From Candidatus Solibacter sp. (GTDB lineage: Bacteria > Acidobacteriota > Terriglobia > Bryobacterales > Bryobacteraceae), in contig JADGNS010000218.1 in assembly GCA_017883355.1 (NCBI GenBank), forward strand, positions 1 through 7,260: 7,260 nt of DNA. The letters are read 5' to 3'. The number at the start of each line of letters is the position of its first letter. Position 1 is the first letter of the stretch. The notes below the pieces were generated by a model that was not told where the DNA came from, did not search any database, and saw nothing but the letters and a program-made list of their open reading frames with translations. Shown piece after piece: positions 1 through 5,214 of this stretch. The position numbers and the translations under genes were made by a program.

Positions 1-481
1 CCCACCATCCCAGGCCCTCACGCTCAACAGTCACCTCAGCGCCGTTGCGCTCCACTGTTACTGTCTGCGGTTCCGCCTTCTTGTTGAGCCATGCTTCGAT
101 AGTCGGCCTGGTAATCTCGCACAGCAGCATGTCGCTGAACGCCGGCAGAACATGGTTCTGAAGGTGAGCCCGATACTTCGCCTGAGTCGCCGCGCCCAAC
201 TGCGGAATGCGGGCGTCTTCAAACTTTCGAGCCAAATCCCGGAACGGGATCTGAGACTGGATCAGGCATCGGCCAGCGTTGATCGGCGCCAGAATCTGTT
301 GCTTGCGCGCCTTCGCTTCCCGCATCGTGATTTCATCACAGAAGCCAAGCTGAAAGGACTGGCGTTTCCGTATCAGCCCTTCCGCAGTGACCACAGGGAC
401 GGCCGCCAGTATGTAGAAGAAGGGTCTGCTCACGTCGGCCCGCGTCAGAATCTTCGGGTCCTGGTATCGCTGTTTTGCCAT
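1..481 (-). CDS. Tyrosine-type site-specific recombinase (integrase), N-terminal part, cut by window edge
   Basis: Integrases of this family cut and rejoin DNA at att sites to move phages, genomic islands and similar elements. Only the first 160 residues are in the window. They start MAKQRYQDPKILTRADVSRP. Residues about 48-70 form a charged helix rich in K, R and Q. Residues about 79-135 (from IPFRDLARKF to TIEAWLNKK) look like the SAM-like core-binding domain, including the usual 'T..KY..HL..HVLP.F..M.L.EIT...IE.WL' pattern. The catalytic R-H-R-Y domain would lie left of position 1. I chose ATG 481 because GCGAGG (492-487) sits 5 bases upstream. The frame is also open to ATG 580, which overlaps the TGA of the upstream HTH gene as ATGA and would add 33 residues, so a coupled longer form is possible. 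Family assignment is by recognition of the core-binding pattern, without the catalytic residues in view. Confidence 0.8.
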   Translation of the reverse strand, partial: MAKQRYQDPKILTRADVSRPFFYILAAVPVVTAEGLIRKRQSFQLGFCDEITMREAKARKQQILAPINAGRCLIQSQIPFRDLARKFEDARIPQLGAATQAKYRAHLQNHVLPAFSDMLLCEITRPTIEAWLNKKAEPQTVTVERNGAEVTVEREGLGWW

Positions 482-576
482 CGCATCCTCGCCTCGATCA
501 AGGATGCTTTGGATTATAGCGAGTGCAGACACACCGCGAGCGCCGCTCCCCAAGGCGGCATTCCGATTGTCTGCCT

Positions 577-840
577 TCATAAGGATTGACCTTTCGTGGC
601 TCCGAGAGCGGGTAGCGAAGGCTCACCAGGGCCGCTGTGGCGGCGGTGACCGCGGGGCGCAGTTGATTCGGGAATGCAGTACCGTTGCGGCGCGGTCCGG
701 AAGCGGACGACGCTTGGTTCGTCCTTGAAGATCTGCCGGACGGCGCCGGGGTCGATATTCCAGAGTTTAGACAGCTCTGGTATAGTGAAGTGCGGCTCAA
801 AGTTGGCCGTTGTGGTAGGTTTCGTGCCCGTTTTCTGCAT
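577..840 (-). CDS. Small helix-turn-helix (excisionase-like) DNA-binding protein
   Basis: An 87-residue protein with a single recognisable domain. Residues 17-45 (HFTIPELSKLWNIDPGAVRQ, then an IFKDEPSVV segment) read as a MerR/excisionase-type helix-turn-helix: a 'TI.ELS.LW.I' first helix, a turn, and a 'AVRQIF..EP' recognition helix. A later IPES...R.HRRHSG segment (about residues 57-70) fits the second half of small HTH proteins that accompany integrases. The TGA (579-577) overlaps ATG 580 of the integrase frame as ATGA, so it is probably translated together with the recombinase and may control its expression or the direction of recombination (inference). ATG 840 is the only start, because an in-frame TAA lies at 855-853. 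No Shine-Dalgarno site is visible, but a TATACT box lies just upstream. The tail after residue 70 is low in recognisable structure. Overlapping frames on both strands are also open, so the call is not certain. Confidence 0.62.
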   Translation of the reverse strand: MQKTGTKPTTTANFEPHFTIPELSKLWNIDPGAVRQIFKDEPSVVRFRTAPQRYCIPESTAPRGHRRHSGPGEPSLPALGATKGQSL

Positions 841-855
841 GGCACGAGCTGATTA

Positions 856-861
856 GTATAC
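856..861 (-). promoter_or_regulatory. Candidate -10 box (TATACT) for the HTH-integrase pair
   Basis: On the minus strand TATACT matches the sigma-70 -10 consensus at 5 of 6 positions and ends 15 bases before ATG 840. Transcription would begin about 9-10 bases before the ATG, a very short leader, which agrees with the lack of a Shine-Dalgarno site. No good -35 is found 16-18 bases upstream (the best hexamers are GTAGAG or CGTAGA), so the promoter would need an activator or another sigma factor, or the call is wrong. Confidence 0.35.
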
Positions 862-895
862 CCGCTGCGGTAATTAGCTCTACGCAATTGATTCT

Positions 896-933
896 ATTGT
901 ACTTAAGCACAATTCATGAAATTCGGATTGTGC
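896..933. promoter_or_regulatory. Candidate operator cluster: three ATTGTRC half-sites
   Basis: ATTGTACTTAAGCACAAT at 896-913 is an 18-bp palindrome with a single mismatched pair, centred on CTTAAG. A third copy of the half-site, ATTGTGC, follows at 927-933 and forms a perfect 7-bp inverted repeat with GCACAAT at 907-913 across 13 bases (centres 20 bases apart, about two helical turns). The cluster sits in the AT-rich stretch upstream of the HTH-integrase pair, 35-77 bases before its TATACT box. An autorepressor binding here is plausible: the local HTH protein, or less likely the antitoxin about 200 bases away. The geometry is directly visible; the function is inferred. Confidence 0.4.
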
Positions 934-1122
934 CATTTTGCGAGAATCTGCACGAGAGCTCCGGGGATGCCGCTGGGGCGCACCTGAAGTACTCCGGCCT
1001 TTCGGGCTGCGTTCTCCATGGGGGAAGTGCTCGCCAGCGCACTGGGTGCGGGCGTATCGATGGTGACCGGGGCGCCCCGAGTCCGCTCTCCCGTGACGCC
1101 TGCGGCATTGAGCCATAATGAT

Positions 1123-1132
1123 GGAAGGGAGG
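1123..1132 (+). promoter_or_regulatory. Strong Shine-Dalgarno site deciding the antitoxin start
   Basis: GGAAGGGAGG lies 6 bases before ATG 1139. It decides in favour of this ATG over the in-frame ATGs at 1118 and 1121, which have no comparable site and which would place the Shine-Dalgarno sequence inside the coding region. Confidence 0.75.
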
Positions 1133-1138
1133 TCTGCT

Positions 1139-1378
1139 ATGAACATCGAAATCCACAAGCCCGAGCTTGAACGGCGCGTGCTGGACGGAATCCAGAGCGG
1201 CCGTTTTCACGATGTTGACGAGCTTCTTACGAAAGCGCTCGATGCTCTCTCCGAAAAGGAGGCATCCCGACCCTATTCCGGCGCCGCCCTGGTCGCAGCC
1301 ATGCAGGCCTCGCCGTACAAAGAGATTGACCTCCAGCCACGAAGTGACAGGCTGCCAGTGCGAGATGCTGTCCTATAA
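1139..1378 (+). CDS. Type II antitoxin, ribbon-helix-helix type (VapB/FitA-like partner of PIN toxin)
   Basis: A 79-residue antitoxin expected to bind and neutralise the PIN toxin encoded next to it and, as a dimer on DNA, to repress the pair. The N-terminus MNIEIHKPELERRVLDGIQS gives a short beta strand (residues 2-6) followed by two helices (about 8-19 and 24-38, GRFHDVDELLTKALDAL). This is the ParD-like ribbon-helix-helix layout with the 'SG.F.DVDELL..AL' turn. After a short linker the C-terminus (about 48-79, including LVAAMQASPYKEIDL and RLPVRD) is typical of the toxin-binding tail that precedes FitB-like toxins. Its TAA overlaps the toxin ATG by one base (TAATG, 1376-1380), indicating translational coupling. 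It reads away from the integrase pair. The antitoxin role rests on both its own fold and the adjacent PIN gene. Confidence 0.85.
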   Translation: MNIEIHKPELERRVLDGIQSGRFHDVDELLTKALDALSEKEASRPYSGAALVAAMQASPYKEIDLQPRSDRLPVRDAVL

Positions 1379-1803
1379 TGGCGTGGCTACTCGATACCAA
1401 CGTCCTGTCGGAACTGCGGCGGCCGAGACCGGAGCCGCGGGCTGTCGCATTCGTCGCTGATCGGCCGCTGGAGCAGCTCTTTGTCAGTTCCGTCACCCTC
1501 GCTGAAATCAGATTTGGCATCGAACTGCTGGCCGAGCCCAATCGCCGGGCCGAACTGAACGAGTGGCTCACGCACAAAGTGCGACCGATGTTTGAACATC
1601 GGGTTCTCCAAGTAACGGAGGACATCATGCTCAAGTGGCGGCTCCTGGTTGAGGTGGGCCGGAAGACCGGACACGTTTTCTCTCAGCCCGACCTGCTCAT
1701 AGCAGCGACCGCGATTCAGCATAACCTCACGGTCGTGACTCGCGACCGAAGCGATTTCGATAGGGCGGGTGTGCCCGTCCTGAATCCGTGGGAGGCCCTG
1801 TGA
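1378..1803 (+). CDS. vapC: Type II toxin, PIN-domain ribonuclease (VapC/FitB-like)
   Basis: PIN-domain toxins are Mg2+/Mn2+-dependent RNases that stop translation, often by cutting tRNA or rRNA. The 141-residue length is normal for the FitB/VapC group. The four acidic residues of the active site are all present: D6 (WLLDTNVLSEL), E43 (VTLAEIRFG), D105 (SQPDLLIAATA) and D123 (VVTRDRSDF). S11, E12 and the T.N motif at 7-8 also fit, so the toxin looks intact and not decayed. It has no strong Shine-Dalgarno site of its own; its ATG shares an A with the antitoxin stop, so its translation should depend on antitoxin translation. The RNA target cannot be read from sequence. The next gene is convergent. 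Confidence 0.9.
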   Translation: MAWLLDTNVLSELRRPRPEPRAVAFVADRPLEQLFVSSVTLAEIRFGIELLAEPNRRAELNEWLTHKVRPMFEHRVLQVTEDIMLKWRLLVEVGRKTGHVFSQPDLLIAATAIQHNLTVVTRDRSDFDRAGVPVLNPWEAL

Positions 1804-1889
1804 TATTGCACATTGACCAAGTCTCAGAGTCGAACGTAAGCTGCGGGTGGCACGAAAAGAGTCCGGTTTAACGGATGCGGCGCGCGACG
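1804..1889. other. Convergent junction between PIN toxin and leuA
   Basis: This 86-base gap lies between the toxin stop and the leuA stop on opposite strands. It should hold termination signals for both directions, but I see no GC hairpin followed by a T-run in either direction. Termination may be Rho-dependent, or the two transcripts may run into each other. It also forms the border between the accessory block and the metabolic genes. Confidence 0.4.
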
Positions 1890-3482
1890 TTAGCCCGCGG
1901 CGGAAGGCGCCCGGACGGCGGCGTGAAGGCTGGCGAGTTTGTTTAAGCCATCGATATAGGCCTTGGCGCTGGCTTCGATGACATCGGTAGAAGCGCCCCG
2001 GCCCACGACTTTGCGGCCTGCCTCTTCGAGTTGCACGGTGACCTCTCCCATCGCCTCGGTTCCGCTCGTGACGGCGTGGATCTCATACCTCTGGAGCTTG
2101 GCGGACGTGTGCGTGACTTGCGCAATGGCGCGGCAGAGCGCGTCCACCGGACCGTCTCCTATGGCGGCGCCTTCCTCGGTGGCGTCCTTGACGCGCAGTC
2201 TCACGGTGGCGGTGGGAATGGCGGACGTGCCGCTGTAGATGTGCAGGTACTGGAGCTCGAAGGTCGCCGGAAGGGCGTGGATCTCGTCGTGCATAATCGC
2301 CATGAGATCCTCATCGAACACCTCCTGCTTCTTGTCGGCCACAGTCAGAAACCGGCGGTAGGCCTGATCGAGCTCCTGCTCGGAGAGGGGGTATCCCAGC
2401 TTGCGGAGGCGATCGAGGAGCCCGTGACGCCCGGTGCGGGCGGTGAGCACGACGCGGCTTTCCATCATGCCGACATCTTCCGGACGCATGATCTCGTAGG
2501 TCTCGCGCTGCTTGAGGAATCCATCCACGTGGATTCCCGAGCTGTGGGAGAACGCATTGGCGCCGATGACGGCCTTGTTGGGTGGAACCTTGACGCCGAG
2601 CAGGTCGGCCACCAGCCGGCTGGAGCGATACAGCTCGCGGGTATCGACGCCGGTATGCACGCCGAAGTAGTCGGCACGCGTGCGCAGTGCCATCACAATC
2701 TCTTCCAGCGCGGCGTTGCCGGCACGCTCGCCGAGTCCGTTGATGGTGCCCTCCACCTGGCGCGCGCCGTTGAGCACACCGTAGAGGGTATTGGCCACTG
2801 CCATGCCCAGATCGTCGTGGCAGTGCACGCTGATGACGGTGCGCTCGATGCCCGGCACGTTTTCCTTGAGGCTGCGGATCAGGGCGCCGTATTGTTCCGG
2901 CACGGTATAGCCGGTGGTGTCGGGGATATTGACCACGGTGGCCCCGGCAGCGATGACGGACGCGATCATTTCGAACAGGTAGGCTCGGTCGGCGCGCCCG
3001 GCGTCTTCGGCATAGAACTCGACGTCATCGGCGAGCTGGCGCGCCAACCGAACGGCATCGACGGCCATTTCGAGGATCTTGCGCTTCTTTTCAGCCAGGG
3101 TTTTGCCGTACCGGTCATCCCGGAACTTGCCGCCAATGTGGACGTCGGAGGCGCCGATCCCGGTGTGGATGCGGGGGCGCTTACATTGCGCCAGCGCTTT
3201 ACCGCAGGCCTCGATGTCGGCAGGCACGGCGCGGGAGAGGGCGCAGATCGCCGGTCCCTGGATCTCGCGGCCAATCAACTGCACCGCCTCGAAATCCTCG
3301 GGCGAGGAATTGGGATAGCCCGCCTCGATCACATCCACGTTCAACAGCGCCAGTTGCCGGGCGATGATGAGTTTCTCGCGGCTTCCCAGGCGGGTTCCGG
3401 CGGCCTGTTCTCCGTCTCTCAATGTGGTGTCGAATACGGCTACTTTCTCAGACGCTGCTTTTTCAGACATGGCTTCGCTCAT
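1890..3482 (-). CDS. leuA: 2-isopropylmalate synthase (leucine biosynthesis, first step)
   Basis: Condenses acetyl-CoA with 2-oxoisovalerate to 2-isopropylmalate, in the cytoplasm. The protein has 530 residues; bacterial LeuA is usually about 510-525. The N-terminal TIM barrel of the DRE-TIM family shows FDTTLRDGEQ (residues 17-26, metal ligand D23), VHCHDDLGMAVANT (219-232, ligands H220 and H222) and NGLGERAGN (248-256, ligand N256). HSSGIHVDGFLKQRETYEIM (313-332) marks the subdomain that closes the active site. Residues about 407-515 (LQYLHIYSGTSAIPTATVRL, then GDGPVDAL, then a segment ending DVIEASAKAYIDGLNKL) form the C-terminal regulatory dimer domain where leucine normally gives feedback inhibition. 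I chose ATG 3482 because GGAG lies 5 bases upstream; ATG 3470 is also possible. The start overlaps the end of the upstream TPR/HTH gene by 20 bases. The segment after DGEQ is AAGT, where SPG is usual. A citramalate synthase or other DRE-TIM member is the main alternative, less likely given the overall pattern. Confidence 0.9.
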   Translation of the reverse strand: MSEAMSEKAASEKVAVFDTTLRDGEQAAGTRLGSREKLIIARQLALLNVDVIEAGYPNSSPEDFEAVQLIGREIQGPAICALSRAVPADIEACGKALAQCKRPRIHTGIGASDVHIGGKFRDDRYGKTLAEKKRKILEMAVDAVRLARQLADDVEFYAEDAGRADRAYLFEMIASVIAAGATVVNIPDTTGYTVPEQYGALIRSLKENVPGIERTVISVHCHDDLGMAVANTLYGVLNGARQVEGTINGLGERAGNAALEEIVMALRTRADYFGVHTGVDTRELYRSSRLVADLLGVKVPPNKAVIGANAFSHSSGIHVDGFLKQRETYEIMRPEDVGMMESRVVLTARTGRHGLLDRLRKLGYPLSEQELDQAYRRFLTVADKKQEVFDEDLMAIMHDEIHALPATFELQYLHIYSGTSAIPTATVRLRVKDATEEGAAIGDGPVDALCRAIAQVTHTSAKLQRYEIHAVTSGTEAMGEVTVQLEEAGRKVVGRGASTDVIEASAKAYIDGLNKLASLHAAVRAPSAAG

Positions 3483-5094
3483 TGACTCCGGCGGCTTGCA
3501 GAATTCTACGCACCTTCTTGGGCGAGATGGAGAGCTTCTTGGCGACGCGCGCCACTTTGCGGTCTTCCCGCTCCCACACTTTGGGGATGACGATGCGGGC
3601 AAATTCCTCGGTCATCTGCTGGAAGGTTTTGTTTTCCACGGCTCCGTTACTCCAGGCGCGCAGCAGCGGGTCGATGGGCCGCGAATGCAAGACACGGGTT
3701 TTCAGGGTCTCCAGATCGTCCCAGCCGGACGGCGATTCCGTGTCCCCGGGCTGCAACAGGGCCATCGCCTGCTGGCAGCAGCGGCGGGCGGCTTCGAGAT
3801 CGGCGGCCGGCTCAGCCGCCAGCGTGAGGCCCTGCCAGACGTGGGCCCGGGCCAGCAATCGCGGGTTCTGGGTTTGCCGGGCGTACTCCACGGCATCGCG
3901 GGCGAACTCGCTGGCGAGCCGGGCGTGGTGCGCCGGGTCTTCTCCGATCTGCTCTTCCAACCGGGTGTTCTCGATGGCGCACTGGAGCATGCGCGCCCGC
4001 GCCAGGAGGATCGAATCGCGCCGCTCCTCTCCCTGACTGAATGCCGTGGCGGCATCGGCGACGGCGCTTTCGAGATCGCCGCCATCCAGATGGAGCAATC
4101 CCGAATTGATGTACACGGTGCCGATGCCGCGGTGCTGCCCGTGAGTGGTGTAGATTTCGAGGGCGTCGCCGAGGTGGGCCCGCGCGGCGACGCGCAGGCG
4201 CTCGATATCCGCTCGCGAGGCGCGCGAGACCTCCATGGTTTTTTCGCTCGAATCGGCGCGGCGGCGGGCCGCCACTCGATCGATTTCCTTTTGCTCGCGT
4301 AGCGCGAGGAGGCGTTCCACGATGGCGATGTTGACCAGGGAGCGTGCCAGGTGGAGGTGATGGGGATCGCGGCCCTGGTATTCGGCGAGAGCGCAGTTGA
4401 AATATTCCAGCGCTGGTTCGTAGCGCGCCTGACGCCGGGCGATGCGCCCGTAGGCGGACTGAATGTTGCCGCGCGTGACGAAATCGTCGGTATCGCGGAG
4501 CGCGCTCTCCGCCTCCTGCAAGAGCCGCTGGGCTTCGTTGAGCTTGCCCTTTTGGAATGCCAGCCAGCTCTCCAGCACTTGCACGATGGCGGCCATGGGT
4601 GCGTAGCCGGAATCGAGCGCCACCCGTTTGCCCTTGATGGCGAAGCCGAGGGCGTCATCGTAGCGGCCGGAGCGGCGCAGGCAGCGGGCGGTCCAGAAAT
4701 TGGAGATGGCGAGGAGTTCGCCATCGTTGGTCTCGCCTTCCAGCGATTGGACGAAGCGGAAGTGCTGCGTCGCCAGCGCAAAGTCCTCGGCGGCCATGGC
4801 CACCATGCCTTCGGCCAGGCGCACGTGCAGGTAATCGAGGAGGGGAAGAGCGGCGCGGCGCGCGGCGGGGAAGCGGAGGAGCAACTCCCGGACCAGCTCC
4901 GGACCGGCGAATCCGGCGTCGACCCACTGGGCGGTCAAACCGAGGAGTACCCCGGCATTCGGCTCCGCCGGGTCCAGCGACTCCAGCGCGGACGTGTGGA
5001 GCGCGAGCGCGCGCATGCCGCACTCCATCCGGCGAGAGGTCAGATGGCCGCGAAGCTGCGAGATGATCGGCTGCAGCCCGGTATCGGGGCCCAT
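3463..5094 (-). CDS. TPR-repeat protein with C-terminal Fis-type HTH, putative regulator
   Basis: I do not recognise a named family. The 543-residue protein is almost all alpha-helical with several TPR-like helix pairs, for example residues about 131-163 (RCLRRSGRYDDALGFAIKGK), 172-203 (LAFQKGKLNEAQRLLQEAE), 210-240 (GRIARRQARYEPALEYFNCA), 324-357 and 415-447. A charged stretch at about 266-303 interrupts them and may be a coiled coil or linker. Residues 498-536 end in KVARVAKKLSISPKKVRRIL, a Fis/HTH_8-like helix-turn-helix (A..L.IS...V...L...G), so DNA binding is likely. There is no signal peptide or membrane segment, so it is cytoplasmic. Its last 20 bases overlap leuA, implying co-transcription and coupled translation; control of leuA or nearby genes is plausible but unproven. 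ATG 5094 lacks a Shine-Dalgarno site. ATG 5016 has GGAG 6 bases upstream and would remove 26 residues. The long open frames on the opposite strand are high-GC shadows. Confidence 0.8.
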   Translation of the reverse strand: MGPDTGLQPIISQLRGHLTSRRMECGMRALALHTSALESLDPAEPNAGVLLGLTAQWVDAGFAGPELVRELLLRFPAARRAALPLLDYLHVRLAEGMVAMAAEDFALATQHFRFVQSLEGETNDGELLAISNFWTARCLRRSGRYDDALGFAIKGKRVALDSGYAPMAAIVQVLESWLAFQKGKLNEAQRLLQEAESALRDTDDFVTRGNIQSAYGRIARRQARYEPALEYFNCALAEYQGRDPHHLHLARSLVNIAIVERLLALREQKEIDRVAARRRADSSEKTMEVSRASRADIERLRVAARAHLGDALEIYTTHGQHRGIGTVYINSGLLHLDGGDLESAVADAATAFSQGEERRDSILLARARMLQCAIENTRLEEQIGEDPAHHARLASEFARDAVEYARQTQNPRLLARAHVWQGLTLAAEPAADLEAARRCCQQAMALLQPGDTESPSGWDDLETLKTRVLHSRPIDPLLRAWSNGAVENKTFQQMTEEFARIVIPKVWEREDRKVARVAKKLSISPKKVRRILQAAGVNERSHV

Positions 5095-5100
5095 GTTAGA

Positions 5101-5129
5101 AGTATGCGGCGGTGGACCGTAAGAGGCAA
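5101..5129 (-). promoter_or_regulatory. Candidate promoter of the TPR/HTH gene, possibly leaderless
   Basis: On the minus strand TTGCCT (5129-5124), a 17-base spacer and CATACT (5106-5101) match the sigma-70 -35 and -10 boxes at 4 of 6 positions each. Transcription would start close to 5094, on the ATG itself, which fits the absence of a Shine-Dalgarno site before that ATG. The -35 overlaps the outer end of the palindromic repeat arm. The match is moderate and could be chance. Confidence 0.35.
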
Positions 5130-5187
5130 GCTAAAGCATGCCCCACCACTGCAATGCCTGCAATGGTGGGGCATGCTTTAGCTTGCC
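5125..5187. repeat. Long palindromic repeat with perfect 24-bp arms
   Basis: The arm at 5125-5148 begins GGCAAGCTAAAGCATGCC and continues CCACCA. The arm at 5164-5187 is its exact reverse complement. The 15-base centre can pair four more bases (5150-5153 with 5159-5162) after one mismatch, leaving a 5-base loop. The RNA or single-stranded DNA would form a hairpin of about 28 pairs. No T-run follows on either strand, so it is not a classical intrinsic terminator. It could still block 3' exonucleases for the malate synthase mRNA, or be a dispersed REP/MITE-like element. I recall similar palindromes as repeated intergenic elements in Acidobacteriota, but copy number cannot be judged from one window. 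Confidence 0.85.
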
Positions 5188-5189
5188 AA

Positions 5190-5205
5190 CGCCCGCTTGC
5201 GGGCG
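5190..5205. repeat. Short GC-rich hairpin just after malate synthase stop
   Basis: CGCCCGCTTGCGGGCG is a perfect inverted repeat (7 pairs around 2 bases, or 6 pairs with a CTTG loop). It begins 9 bases beyond the malate synthase TAG and only 2 bases from the arm of the larger palindrome. No T-run follows on the minus strand, so it may be part of the same repeat element or a transcript-end stabiliser. Confidence 0.6.
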
Positions 5206-5214
5206 CATCCTTCC

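Larger units (their letters stand above)
841..1138. other. Intergenic spacer between integrase pair and toxin-antitoxin pair
   Basis: This 298-base gap separates divergently read accessory genes. Its left third (about 845-945) is clearly richer in A and T than the flanks and holds the TATACT box and the ATTGTRC cluster. Its right two thirds are GC-rich. It contains a perfect 12-bp palindrome CGGGGCGCCCCG at 1068-1079 and a weak -10-like CATAAT at 1114-1119 shortly before the antitoxin Shine-Dalgarno site. Short open frames exist on both strands, but none has a convincing start, ribosome binding site or recognisable motif. No tRNA or obvious attachment-site repeat is seen. Confidence 0.5.

Noticed and set aside
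152..589. A 145-codon plus-strand frame opposite the integrase
   Set aside because: The minus-strand frame shows a convincing integrase core-binding pattern; the plus-strand translation shows no family resemblance.
841..1138. tRNA gene or attachment-site core near the integrase
   Set aside because: No cloverleaf-compatible segment, CCA end or repeated att-like core was found by eye.
2031..3485. A 484-codon open frame on the plus strand opposite leuA
   Set aside because: It is the antisense shadow of leuA, whose motifs are complete. The translation is rich in H, G, D and A with no recognisable domain, as expected for high-GC codon bias.
3483..3602. Upstream extension of leuA by 40 codons
   Set aside because: The extension lies inside the TPR/HTH coding region, has serine, arginine and proline-rich shadow composition, and the GGAG site supports ATG 3482.
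3364..4302. A 312-codon plus-strand frame opposite the TPR gene and the leuA start
   Set aside because: Antisense shadow spanning the junction of two genes on the other strand; no motif and no convincing ribosome site.
5125..5205. Intrinsic terminator for malate synthase
   Set aside because: The hairpins are strong, but no T-run follows on the minus strand, so a standard intrinsic terminator is not supported.
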